A stretch of DNA of 64,000 nucleotides, from NCBI RefSeq assembly GCF_048544455.1, contig NC_133528.1:46646002-46710001 (forward strand), in the 5' to 3' direction. A program made the position numbers and the translations under genes. Source of the DNA: Silene latifolia (lineage: Eukaryota; Streptophyta; Magnoliopsida; Caryophyllales; Caryophyllaceae). Numbering within the stretch: position 1 is the stretch's first letter; each line of letters opens with the position of its first letter. The notes under the pieces are model-generated. The model saw only the letters and a list, made by a program, of their open reading frames with translations. It searched no databases and was not told where the DNA came from. Of this stretch, positions 21,598-31,552 are shown in pieces.

Positions 21598-22144
21598 AAT
21601 AGGACAAAAATGCGCCTCACGTAAAACCCACGTGCCGCTCATGCGACACGAAATAAAAACGGCCCCTGGCCAGTTGAAATAAAGCTCATGTCACCTTGCT
21701 CTTGCATTTTGACAATTTATCATCCTCGTATCATCAAATAAATCGAATTTTGTTTTAGGAGTAAGTAAAGCTCATGCTCATTTTCTAGTTCGCTACAAGC
21801 TCCTGCTTAGAACAATTATTCTTTTACATTTACTCGAACTACGCGCAAGGGTTTGATTTCATTTTTTTAAAATGAATACATAGGCAATCCTTCGCAGGAT
21901 ACAACCCATTATTTTAAATGTAAATAGAAGGACATTTGCATTTGCATTTGAAATTCGACAAGAATAATAAAAGAAAAATCACAATAGTTTCATAACTAAT
22001 TAATCTTTTATTCACTTTTCCATAAATAATAATAGTACGCCACATAAATAAAAATGCTAACAATAAAAAGGCTAGGATTCTAAAAATCCCACCATTTATT
22101 ACAAATAATAATAATAATAATAATAAATAATACTACGACTTAGG
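21598..22144. other. Spacer between pol and antisense gene B
   Basis: AT-rich sequence with no coding frame; it holds an (AAT)n run at about 22104-22133. It separates the 3' ends of the convergent pol and gene B transcription units, and no terminator-like structure stands out. Confidence 0.6.
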
Positions 22145-23683
22145 CTATTCTTCCATCTTTCCCTTGCCTTTGTCCTTTTTGTCATACTTCTTATCTCGAC
22201 CACGAGTCGGGCGCTCCTGTGCTATCTCGGACCTAATCACCAAAGGTCTCTCTCGTGGTCTAGCTCTACCATTTCGATCAACCACTATCTCTACGGCAGG
22301 AGATGTCTTCGGTTTCTTTGACGAATGAACGACTCGGAATCCGGCTTCTTCCTCCCCCTCAGTCAAGTACTTCTGACTCTCCTTTGCTACCTCGCGGATC
22401 TTGTAGTCAACAGGTTCACGCTTCCTCAACTTCTCGCTCTCTGGAGTAGTAGCCTTCCTCCACTGCAAATAGGAATCTGATACCCATAATGAACTTACCG
22501 AAGAATGTAGGAACCACATGTTTCACTGAGCCCATTTGAGAGTCCACTCTCTACGACTCTCGGCAGTATGTGCCACCGCAGTCTGAGGAACGGTATCAAG
22601 CTTAGGAATCCTCTGTTTAAGGCCCACATGCCTCATCAGTCTCTCCGGGAAGATGCATATCATAAATTCCAAGCCGGGATGCGCACCGATCGAGTAGGAT
22701 CCAAAGACGAAACTCTAGTAACTGACTTGAAATGCCACCACGGCACCACCCATCTGATCAAGGGACCATCCTCATTCTTGAGCTTGTTCTCCCAATAGTT
22801 GCAGACCCGAGTAAAATCTACCATATAGAGTCTGGTCCTCATCACAATCGACCGAGCATGGTACGTAGGTGCATTAGCTGGGGGCTCGATCAACCGCAGA
22901 CACTCCATGAGCCAAACCTACCAAGACAGGAATTAATGTCCAACCAAAAAAAACAAAAAAAATAGAAAAAAAAACAAAAAACGAAGAAAAAAAACAAACA
23001 AACAAACAAACAAAAAAAGAGAAAAAGAGGAAAAAAAAAAAGAGGTTGCGTTCTTACCTATAGAATGATTGGACTTCCTAAATAAGGGAGCTCGCGGTTG
23101 GCTTTCCTGTTATCCAATCCCAATATAGTCTCTCCTAGACACAGACAAGCTGGGCTCCAGCCATTTGCTCAACCAACCTCAAATAACGAGGATCTCCCCT
23201 CATTTCTTTATCAACATGCCCTTGGAGGACATAACCATGTAGTAGGCAAAACCCGAATGCCCTACGCCTTGCCGTATAAGACATAGAAGGGTCTTCCCTA
23301 CTTATAAATCGATCGATAAAGTCAAGCATGCGGACCCCTTTTGAGGTCACAAGACGGTCAACCTCAGCCTTAGTCAGTCCAAGCAAATATCTAAACTTGT
23401 TTTTGTACCCTTGAGATCTAGAGGGTATAGCAGTCATATATTCCGAATCCTATCCTCCAATTGCAGCAATCTCCTCAGGAAAAGGACAGATATCACCTCC
23501 AGGGAAGGCAAAAACATGGAAACTAGGGTCCCAATATTCGAGACAAGCATCCAAGAACGGTTTAACAACCTTCACCAGTTTCAAGCTCAAGATTGCCCCC
23601 AAGTTGAAAGCACCCATATCATGCATCTCAACGTTTGTAAATTCATTTGTCCAATCTTTGAGACGGTTTTCAAAGGTATTCAT
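22145..23683 (-). pseudogene. Antisense gene B: PMD/DUF7745-like protein, lightly broken
   Basis: Exon 1 starts at ATG 23683 (MNTFENRLKDWTNEFTNVEM) and contains CLEYWDPSFHVFAFPG and ICPFPEEIAAIGG, the W-[DR]-P...F-x-F...E-E-x-A...G layout of plant-mobile-domain and DUF7745-type proteins. A TAG (23452-23450) interrupts the frame, which continues with MTAIPSRSQGYKNKFRYLLG and EVDRLVTSKGVRMLDFIDRF. A shift near 23140 leads to LGETILGLDN and LGSPIIL, then a donor at 23058. After a pyrimidine-rich intron, exon 2 (from 22917) reads VWLMECLRLIEPP and PLIRWVVPWWHFKSV. It ends, after another shift near 22665, in a lysine-rich tail (KKYDKKDKGKGKMEE, stop 22147-22145). I infer it was an element-borne accessory gene. 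The family assignment is by pattern only. Confidence 0.6.
22920..23057 (-). other. Pyrimidine-rich intron of antisense gene B
   Basis: 138 bp between donor GTAAGAAC and acceptor CTTGGTAG. It is dominated by T and TTTG runs on the minus strand, a strong polypyrimidine context, so the splice call is well supported. Confidence 0.6.
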
Positions 23684-23778
23684 GATTTGTAAAAATTTTC
23701 TATATAATAGGAGAGTTTTATATAATAGACGGAAGAAAGACGGAAGAATTATGCGAATAAAAACTCCCTCGACGTCTA

Positions 23779-23786
23779 TATTTATA
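23779..23786 (-). promoter_or_regulatory. TATA box of antisense gene B
   Basis: TATAAATA on the minus strand, 96 bp upstream of the gene B ATG, preceded about 50 bp upstream by the paired palindromic cassette (23835-23890). This spacing fits an independent RNA polymerase II promoter facing into gene B. Confidence 0.55.
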
Positions 23787-23834
23787 CTAAAAGCTATTTC
23801 CTAAAATTCGTCAGAACTGGCAAACTGAGGAAAT

Positions 23835-23890
23835 GGCGCAGCACTTGCTGCGCCTCTTCGAAGGGTCGGAGCTCGTGCTGCGCCTCTTCC
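23835..23890 (+). repeat. Paired palindromic cassette, copy 1 (upstream of gene B)
   Basis: Two 24-26 bp units of the form CGCAGC(N3-4)GCTGCGCCTCTTC, 30 bp apart. Each unit contains an inverted repeat (GCAGC/GCTGC). It is located about 50 bp upstream of the gene B TATA box. Confidence 0.85.
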
Positions 23891-24554
23891 TCGGAAGGTT
23901 TCTGTGATTTTTTTCCGCGTTGGATCTTTCCTAATTCCTCTTGATATAATTTCCTATTCGTATAGGTTATTGTTTTGGTAATTCCGTCAAACTACCATAA
24001 ATTTTGTTTCCTAATTTTTCGGGCACGATTTTCGAGGCGAAATCGACATTTTCGGCAAATAAGCACACTTACCCATTTCATTTTATTTTCTTTTTTTGGG
24101 GGAATCATTTCACTCCCGTTTCACATTTCATTTCAAACTTATACGTTTTTTTTTTTTCGTTTTTTAAGGGGGGTAGCCCTCCTTACCGTCTGGTCATTCT
24201 CGACAATTTTTGCGCTCATTTCTGGGCAAATTTTTCGCATTTCTGGGTCTTTTCTTTGTTTTGCGCTAGTTTAGGCCATATGTACAATATGTGTTTTATG
24301 TGCGATTTCTATGTAAATTTTGGCAGCATGACGGCGTGAACCGTCATCTACCAAACCTGTTCAAAGCTAACCTGCAGGAACAAACAAGACGACCCAACAG
24401 CAAAGGCACTCAGGCCGTCATATATACAATCAAAATGTTGTATGTACATCAAATTCAGGGGCTCTTACCCGGAAACAAGTCCTAAGTCCAAAATGAAGTT
24501 CTAAAGTGTACGAAATGTGTGCAATACAAACAATAGAAGCAACAAAAAGACAAA

Positions 24555-26907
24555 CTACTCCTGGTCGCCCCACTCGGTGACCTTGGCCTCAAGAGCAGCG
24601 ATCTCGGCGTCTCGGACCTCTAACTCCCTCAACAAGCGAGCCGTCTCCTCCTGGGACTGCGCTAGCTCACGCTCCAGATCGCGCTCCCTCTGCAAATGAC
24701 AAAGAAATGCCTCATTTCAATCGTTTTGAATACAAGAAAACTACAAAATTCAAAATAAAGTAAAAATGAAAGGTTCATACCTGTCGTCCTCGACCGCAAG
24801 CAAGTGCCTCAACGGCAGTAGCCCGTAGCCGGTTGGCTACCCTCCACAATGCCACGTGCCGAGACGGCGCCACCTGCATTTCAATAAACAAAGGTTTTCA
24901 ATAAAATGGACAAGTGTATTCTTATACAACAGCAAAAGCTAACTGAGTCGGGAGCTTACCCTCCGGACCAAGTGTTGCCACTCATCCAGGCCAGCATCTG
25001 TCACTGCCTCACCAAAGTCGCGAAGCTCGGAGATCGTCGTCATCCCCGCCGCGACAGTGTACTTGAGGGTCTCGGGGTACGCTGGGGGCTCGACGCCCGC
25101 CTCCTCAACCGTTTGCAAAATTCAAATGAATTCTTTACTCGATGATCATTCATCATTTTATCAAGTCAACTCAAATAGGGAAAATGAAGCACTTACCACG
25201 ACCGGCCAGTACGCCAGCCTCCGGCGAATGAACGTAGAGTATTCCTCGCCATGAAGAAGAAGAGCGTCGCCACCGACGTCTGCTAAGTCAGCCTCCCTCT
25301 CAGCATCGGAAGGCTCCCTAAACATCGTCCGAGGAGGATCGATGGGAACCATGAAAGCATCACGTGAGCACTGAAGAGTCAAACGCTCGCCCTGATACCA
25401 CACTGGACCCATCGACGTCCTCAACAGCAACCGACTCGAGCTCCTAGGTCGAAGGTCCTCAGCCACGAAAGGAGGCGCGTCAAGGTAATCCACCCAAGGC
25501 CTGGGCACCCACTAAGACAAGCAAACAAGAGGTCATTCCTATGATCGTTTCTAAAGAGTAATGAATAAGCAAGTGATGAAAAGTGATTAAAAAGTACTTA
25601 CGTCACTCAGCTTCAGGGCATTCACGCCCCGTCGACAGACATCGTAAGAAGAGCGCTGGCTCTTCCTACGACACATCACCCATTTCCTCATAACGAGATA
25701 AGCCCTCGGCCCAGACTCCGTCCTCTTAGGCGCAAATAGTACACCCATGCCTGCAAAACAAGATAATCAATGACGATCTCTCATGATTCGATAAGAACAA
25801 TAAATGATCTTTCATGATACGAAATTAAGCTTCATACCTCCAACGGCAGTCCAGGGCCAACGGTAGCAAGAGAGGTCCCCTTCTCCAGCAGCTCAGGACG
25901 AACCATGGCCCTCATGTAGCGAGTGAGGACCGCAAAGCCAAGGGTGACCCAGTCACAACGACCTAGGTCACTCAAGTCAGAAAGGAAGGGAAGAAGCTTC
26001 GTCGACAGCCTCTCCTCCTTGTCTCCAAGGTAGAGTGAAGACAAGAACCACCAGAGCCACAGGCGAGCTCTCTGCTCCGCCGTACAAAGAAGAGGAGCCT
26101 CCTCCCTCCTATCTACCGTCACTACCGTCGGGATCTTACCAGCAAAGTAATCCCTGACGTAGGAGCACGACACTAACCCGGGAACCGTAGCAGCACTCGC
26201 CGCTAGGTTCCAGCCGATCAGCCTCCTAGCCTCGACCAAGTCCACCCTCATGGTCGTCGACGGCCACACCACATCCTCCGCTCCACATGGCAGACCAGAA
26301 ATCATGCTGTAATCTTCCAACGTGACCCCAACCTCGCCAAAAGGCATGTGAAAGGTCGAGGTCGTGTCCCAGTACCGATCAAGGAAGGCTCGAATCAGGC
26401 ACAGGTTAGCCTGAAGCTTCCTTTCCTTGATCTCCCTCCACGCTCGCACCAGGGCTCCGAAAGCTCCAAGCTCGATAATGGCCTGCTCCTCCTCCGACAG
26501 TCTCCCGTAAGCCTCCATCATCGTCGTGTAGCCAGAAAAGGACCTCATGTTCCCATCCTCCTATATCGATTCGACGCAAAGCTATCTTTAGCCCGAAGTA
26601 AAAGAGAAATGAAACGGCAAATAAATAAGTAAAGAAAGATGATGAGAGAATAACAAGCTTAAAGATTTACCAAGCTCTTCACTGTCCTATAAGACAGGTG
26701 GCTCTCCGCTGCCCAGATGAGATGTCGGCCATCCCATTTCTCAGCCCACTGGGGTGCCCTCGCTAGCTGGTGACCGCCTCGTCCGACGTTGGCCCGCCTC
26801 GGAGCCTCCTCCTCAACAGCCTCCTCCTCGGCAGCCTGCTCAGCAAACACCGCCTCTAGCACCTCCTCGAAAGTAAGAGACGGGTTGGAGTCAGAGTCCA
26901 CATCCAT
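24555..26907 (-). CDS. Antisense gene A: plant mobile domain protein, 7 coding exons
   Basis: Exons (minus): 26939-26671 (ATG 26907), 26560-25838, 25750-25602, 25511-25197, 25103-24960, 24873-24781 and 24689-24555 (stop TAG). Every intron is GT-AG and the exon lengths keep phase 0. About 597 residues are predicted. Residues 1-79 are acidic (EEVLEAVFAEQAAEEEAVEE). Exon 3 holds the plant mobile domain (FLDRYWDTTSTFHMPFGE, then VTLEDYSMISGLPCGAEDVV), as in MAIN/MAIL1-type proteins and retroelement relatives. The last exon is a charged coiled coil (RELEVRDAEIAALEAKVTEW). One blemish: exon 4 enters as AWVYYLR but is open only in another frame (FAPKRTESGPRAYLVMRKWV), implying one indel. The exon 6 acceptor may also have moved (GCAAAC where CAG is expected). 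Function in the element is unknown; cellular relatives act in silencing and genome maintenance. Confidence 0.72.
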
Positions 26908-27544
26908 GGGAGCATTCCCCGACGTAGAAGCCTCGTCACCTGCAAAATTAGAGTGAATTAGGCCGCGTCAAGCGACGGCGAGCCTCAGTCAAGGTGTTTT
27001 CAAGCCTTTCAAGCTCCAAAAATGGCCTTTTCTCGCCATCTTTGGCCATTTATTTCGGGACCCGACCACTCATGTGGTGAAAGTGGGTCAAGGCAAGTCT
27101 AAATTCGAGCCTAGTCATGGGTTTGAGTCGAAATTTCGGCAGCATTTCGTTATAACTGCGATTACGCTCTAGAAAAGTGTCCTGAAAAAGATGTCGCAAA
27201 TCAAAAATCCGAGATGGTAGGAAGTTTACCCATCAGATAAGGATTCCAAATATCATGTTTTATCGCAAATGGGCAATCCTAATGCCATTTTCGAAGCAAT
27301 TTACAACACAGCTGAGAAACCGTCACAATTCTACTCAAATGCTCAATACTCAATGAAAATTCGAAAAGAACGCATGCTTATGTTCCTTACACTACCAATT
27401 ATCCATTTCTAATGTCAATTTCACAAGGCAAATTCATTTGGGGGAAAAGCCCCAAATTTTCGAGCTATTTGGGTTGAAAACCCTAATTTTCTCGACTCAA
27501 ATCAAGCAAAATACGGATGTTAATGCAAGAATAAGACACATACC
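26908..27544 (-). other. 5' leader and leader intron of antisense gene A
   Basis: The exon carrying the ATG begins at 26939 after TTTTGCAG. A good donor (ATCGAG then GTATGTGTC) lies at 27544/27543. The exon upstream of it has no ATG, consistent with a non-coding first exon and a 604-bp leader intron. No clean TATA box is visible upstream. The palindromic cassette at 27698-27752 lies about 150 bp further upstream. Confidence 0.5.
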
Positions 27545-27697
27545 TCGATTAGTAATAATTAATGCAAGCTTTTGATTAAATTTTGGTGGAATGTCGACGG
27601 AATTTGAGAGAGTTTTAGAGAATTTTGTGTTTTGTTATTATGAATAAACACGGGTTCTGTCGAGTTTTTACTCAGACAGGGACGAACCCAGGAAAAG

Positions 27698-27752
27698 ACG
27701 CAGCAGGTGCTGCGCCTCTTCCAGGGGTCGCAACTCTTGCTGCGCCTCTTCC
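27698..27752 (+). repeat. Paired palindromic cassette, copy 2 (upstream of gene A)
   Basis: Same two-unit structure (GACGCAGCAGGTGCTGCG then CTCTTCC, repeated with one diverged arm). A lone half-unit, TGCGCCTCTTC, follows near 27820. Confidence 0.85.
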
Positions 27753-28402
27753 TCAGCTTCCCTCCAATTCGATTTTCAAAAACTCGTTATAAGTTCGTCA
27801 TTTGTGGGCCCATCTTTGGTGCGCCTCTTCTTCAACACCATACATTGCATATTTGGTCCGTTTGATATTTATTCCTCGTCCGGACCCGTATTTCCGAGTA
27901 GACGGTGAATTGTCAGAGTACTTTATCAAGACTTCGATTGCAACAACGAGCGGATTTTCTCTGACGGTGTTTCGACACGCCTCAATTATTTCCCCAGCGA
28001 GAGTTCATGAGGGTCGATTGTTCTTCTCGAGATATGGAGTTCGCTTGAGACCGACGCAAGCAGATTCAACCTCAAGTTTTGCCGGAGTTCGCTTGAGACC
28101 GACGCAACCAGATTTCCGCCAGCAGTTTCTACCGACGTCCTGCTGTCCTTCAATATTAAGTTTTATTTCTCCTCAAAGAAAGAAGTCTCAGGTATGATCT
28201 CTTCTTATGGCTGGCGAGCTTCCTTACGTAGTCTAATGGACTTTAAACGACCCTCCCCGATAGTCGACAGACTCTAAAATGTTCCCGACGACAGGTCCTT
28301 GGCTCAGACCCCTTGAGCCGCCTCGCGTCGCCATAGTCGTCAGGTTGTAATCTTCGATTGACCTGATGGCTATACTTTGACTTTCGCCTTGTCCAAGCCT
28401 CG
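27753..28402. other. Spacer between gene A and the 3' LTR
   Basis: Contains a 31-bp direct repeat (GAGTTCGCTTGAGACCGACG... at about 28038 and 28086). A 131-codon plus-strand frame (27802-28197) shows no domain and spans this repeat, so it is probably not a gene. Confidence 0.5.
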
Positions 28403-28835
28403 GTCAAAGTGAGGGCTCTGTAGATACCTTGTTTATGCACCTCCCGCAAGCCACCCGGTGATGATTGCGTCGCATGTTTGTTACACGGAACGATTTATGA
28501 CAATTCGTAAGTTTATCGTCAAGTGATAGCTCAAATACTTGTGTCTACCCCTTGGTCGTCATATACGCGCCGTTACGGTCATTTTGACAGTAATTAGAGT
28601 TCATTTGGAGTTGGGGTCAAAACCGTCTTCATTTTCTAATAAACCGTCTAAAATGCTGAGTCAGAATGTTCTGGAATATTCCGGATATTTCTATTCCATA
28701 TTTCAATCTTTTGATCTTTTGGCAAAATATATCCCGAAATTATATTTTAAGTAATAAGGAAGTTGAGATCTACCGCAATTCCATAACAGAAACGCGGAAA
28801 ATCTTTCTTCCGCAGGAGAAAACTCCTGCGGAAAG

Positions 28836-28892
28836 GACGCAGCACCAGCTGCGCCTCTTCCAACAGCCGCAGTGGCTGATGCGCCTCTTCCC
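28836..28892 (+). repeat. Paired palindromic cassette, copy 3 (LTR, upstream of TATA)
   Basis: Two units as in the other copies, about 85 bp upstream of the LTR TATA box at 28977. Immediately before it (28808-28833) is a perfect 11-bp stem, TTCCGCAGGAG/CTCCTGCGGAA, with an AAAA loop. Confidence 0.85.
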
Positions 28893-28976
28893 CAGCTCTT
28901 TTCTGCCTGTTTTAAGATCTTTTCGAGATTTGTTTCCAAAGTTTTACCGAAACCCTAATTCCTCCGTGTGATTAGT

Positions 28977-28985
28977 ATAAATAGG
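28977..28985 (+). promoter_or_regulatory. LTR TATA box
   Basis: TATAAATAG, 558 bp into the LTR, followed by a C/T-rich stretch suitable for initiation. It marks the probable U3/R boundary of the Retand-like LTR. Confidence 0.6.
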
Positions 28986-29425
28986 GACCTTCGTTCCTTA
29001 TATTTCCCACGCAAGTGTCCGCCCTTCTCTTCTCCCTTTGCATTCGAAGACTGTGCTCTTTGCTTATTGGCATCTACGTGCTTGAACTTTCGACCACGTA
29101 AGCTCGGATCCTTCTGAGTACCAGCCTCGTTTTGCATGACCAACCAATTTGACCAACTCCACTCAATCAATCAATTTAGCTTAATTCCTCTTAAGAGGGC
29201 ATTTTCGTCGTACATTCGAGTCGAGCAATCACTAATCGTTAACTTAGTCAATCTCGTTTCGTCAAACATGTAAGTCTGAGGGTGTAAATCCCATGTTTTA
29301 TTATTGTACCCTTTTTTTGTATAAATTATTGTAAGATTTACGTCGAAAGCATATTTAAAACCGATTTATAATACCTTTTATTAAACCCTTTTTTCGGATT
29401 AACAGAGGGCAGACGTCGAGAAGAA

Positions 29426-29480
29426 ACGCAGCAACTGCTGCGCCTCTTCGAAGAGTCGCAGCATCTGCTGCGCCTCTTCC
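29426..29480 (+). repeat. Paired palindromic cassette, copy 4 (LTR)
   Basis: The best-preserved copy: CGCAGCAACTGCTGCG and CGCAGCATCTGCTGCG, each followed by CCTCTTC, with a period of exactly 30 bp. Confidence 0.88.
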
Positions 29481-30029
29481 TGAGGTTGCCGCTGTTTCTG
29501 CTTTTCTTCTTCTTCCTTTGTTCTTCGTTGATTCGTCTTTTTCTTATTCCGATATCTTTATTTTTTCTTCATTATTCATTCGTATAATAATTTTAACATA
29601 TAGTTAGTAACTTCTCACTTTTAATTTCCGACTTAAATCCCAAATAACCAATATTTGAGGGTTTTCGTCATTAAAATCAAATCCGGGTTTTAGATATTCG
29701 ATTTGTCCGTATCAAGTCTCTGAAATTCACCTTTTGTATATTTTTGTCTATTCATTATCGCTTAATCTAATTTAACTTGTGTAAATAAACCTGGTTAAAT
29801 CGTGTTAGCAAACCTAATTAATTCATGTTAGCCAAAATTTGTAATTGGTAATTAATTCATTCTAATTAATTTGAGTCCGTTCTTTATCGTTTTTATGACC
29901 AATTTGCATGTAAATACTTTGTTAAATCACTTCCATCCAAGTCAAATATCAATAATCGATCATTAAATTACCAACGAATATTAACGATATGTAATTCCGG
30001 CTTCACAGCCAGAACTCACCTCAGGAACA

Positions 30030-30084
30030 GACGCAGTGGCCGCTGCGCCTCTTCCAAGGGACGCAGCTCTACTGCGCCTGTTCC
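30030..30084 (+). repeat. Paired palindromic cassette, copy 5 (LTR)
   Basis: GACGCAGTGGCCGCTGCG with CCTCTTCC, then ACGCAGCTCTACTGCG with CCTGTTCC. More diverged, but with the same layout and orientation. Confidence 0.82.
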
Positions 30085-30786
30085 GGGTTGAGTTCTGGTT
30101 CTGAACTTCTGTTTTTGCTTTGACCTAATTCATTAGCTTGCGTATTAATCGACTATTACCCGTATTATCATTACTAATCTGTTCGTTTTCTAACCTTAAT
30201 GTATTTTCTTTTTCTTTTCTCAAATTATTCGTTTTAAGTGTATTTTCGACGTAAATCAATCAAACTATTGTAATTTATTGTAATTTTAATTATTGTATTG
30301 TATCTTTATTGTTTGTTTGCTTTCACATGTAATCAATGTAAATCCCTACTTCGACCCCATTGTATGTTAAACTACATGTTCACCGACTTAGTTAATCTTC
30401 ACATGCTAGGATTAATTTATTGGATGTTGCATTGCATGCATATAATCGACAACATATCAAGTGTAGATAATTTTCCCTAATCATTAGTAGAGGCCGCTAT
30501 CGAGGCGGGCGGGATTAGATGTTCGATCAAAAGAGCTTCCTAATACGTACCCTCACCTCTTACTCCAGATCTCTGTGAACATCCGAGTTCATTGGCATCC
30601 ACGAGAGTCATTCTAGACATAGAATATTAAGGGTAACGAGTGCTTAGTGTCTATGTCATTACTTTGTGTCTTGACATAACGCGAAGTATTCGAACTGTTT
30701 CCAATTTTCCATAATAAATTGGTGGCGACTCCACAAATGCAAACGCTTGTTTTCCCAAGCAACCCCGTGGGCCCCCCGTGTCCACA

Positions 30787-31552
30787 CCTAGGCTTAGGAG
30801 TGAAAATGATACTTCTATGCTCTTCTAGAGTACCCATACTACAAATGGAATCGCTCTCAATGTCACTTTGGTGAGGATTTGCATATTGTTGGTCACCGCC
30901 GCATTCCTTTGCCGAAAGACCAATTGCCCAGTTTCAATTGTCATTTATAAAAAATGGCAAGAATTGTGCTTAATGTTCAAACGCTACAAATGGGGGGGGA
31001 ATAATCTGAGCAAACTACCAATGTGAAACTCAATATCTTGATTCCCTTATTCGTTGATGGTCCTATCCTTTGTTGCATGGTAGACATAGGACGACCGTAC
31101 CCTTCCTTTTGTCTACGCGAAAGGGGGATTTCCCGATCCTCCAGTGTCTTCTAACACCATAAGGACCCGCTCTTGACAAAATAATTTAATAATTGTTGAC
31201 AAACGTAGCCTCTTGGACTTAATAGTTTGTAGAACTAGTGTCTATGAAGGAGTATTTGCCCTTATATTTGTTCCCTTATAGTTTATTCCGCCACTTAGAT
31301 GAGGAGATTGGCTTTTTTTTATACATCATATAACTTGTTTGTGTGCTTAATGTTTGATATATCACCATTTTTGCAATACCCCACTTGCCTTGCAAGAAGG
31401 CATCTTACCTCATAGTTGTCTTGTTGTGAGTTGAAGGGACGGAGACCCGCTAATTGTCGCATATCAGATATACTATTAGGATTAGTTTAAACAAAGATCT
31501 GAACTTTAGTCACCGATTTACTCGGGACGAGTAAAGGTTCGGTTTGGGGATA
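30787..31552 (+). other. Remnant of Athila-type internal 3' region
   Basis: There is no open frame of note. It ends in ACTCGGGACGAGTAAAGG...GGTTTGGGGA (31521-31550), which matches the polypurine-tract context of Athila-type elements just before their 3' LTR. I read it as the decayed 3' interior of such an element, plus orientation. Confidence 0.45.

Larger units (their letters stand above)
8424..30786 (+). mobile_element. Retand/Tat-lineage Ty3/gypsy element with antisense genes
   Basis: In order: LTR remnant 8424-9004, primer site 9008-9025, leader, gag 9803-11837, RT, RNase H, second RNase H and integrase to 21464, about 6 kb with two minus-strand genes, polypurine tract, and a full LTR 28419-30786. 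The dual RNase H and the antisense genes between integrase and 3' LTR are Tat-clade hallmarks. The element is split by an insertion at 12215-18841. Without it the element is about 15.7 kb, a large size typical of this clade. The overlapping LTR parts differ at roughly two dozen sites in about 580 bp (about 4% by eye), so the insertion is moderately old. Sense genes are broken by stops and frameshifts. Confidence 0.85.
28419..30786 (+). repeat. 3' LTR of the Retand-like element (full length)
   Basis: Begins TGTAGATACC directly after a purine-rich tract (GTCAAAGTGAGGGCTC, 28403-28418) and ends CCGTGTCCACA, giving TGT...ACA termini and 2368 bp. Its last 580 bp match the 5' remnant. It contains a TATA box at 28977, three palindromic cassettes and an 11-bp perfect hairpin. 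Small open frames inside are not considered genes. Confidence 0.85.

Noticed and set aside
27802-28197. 131-codon plus-strand frame between gene A and the 3' LTR
   Set aside because: Spans an internal direct repeat, has no recognisable domain and looks like non-coding spacer.
23835-30084. Cassettes as a CRISPR or transposon terminal inverted repeat system
   Set aside because: Copies are kilobases apart, all in one orientation, lack target duplications and lie in element regulatory regions.
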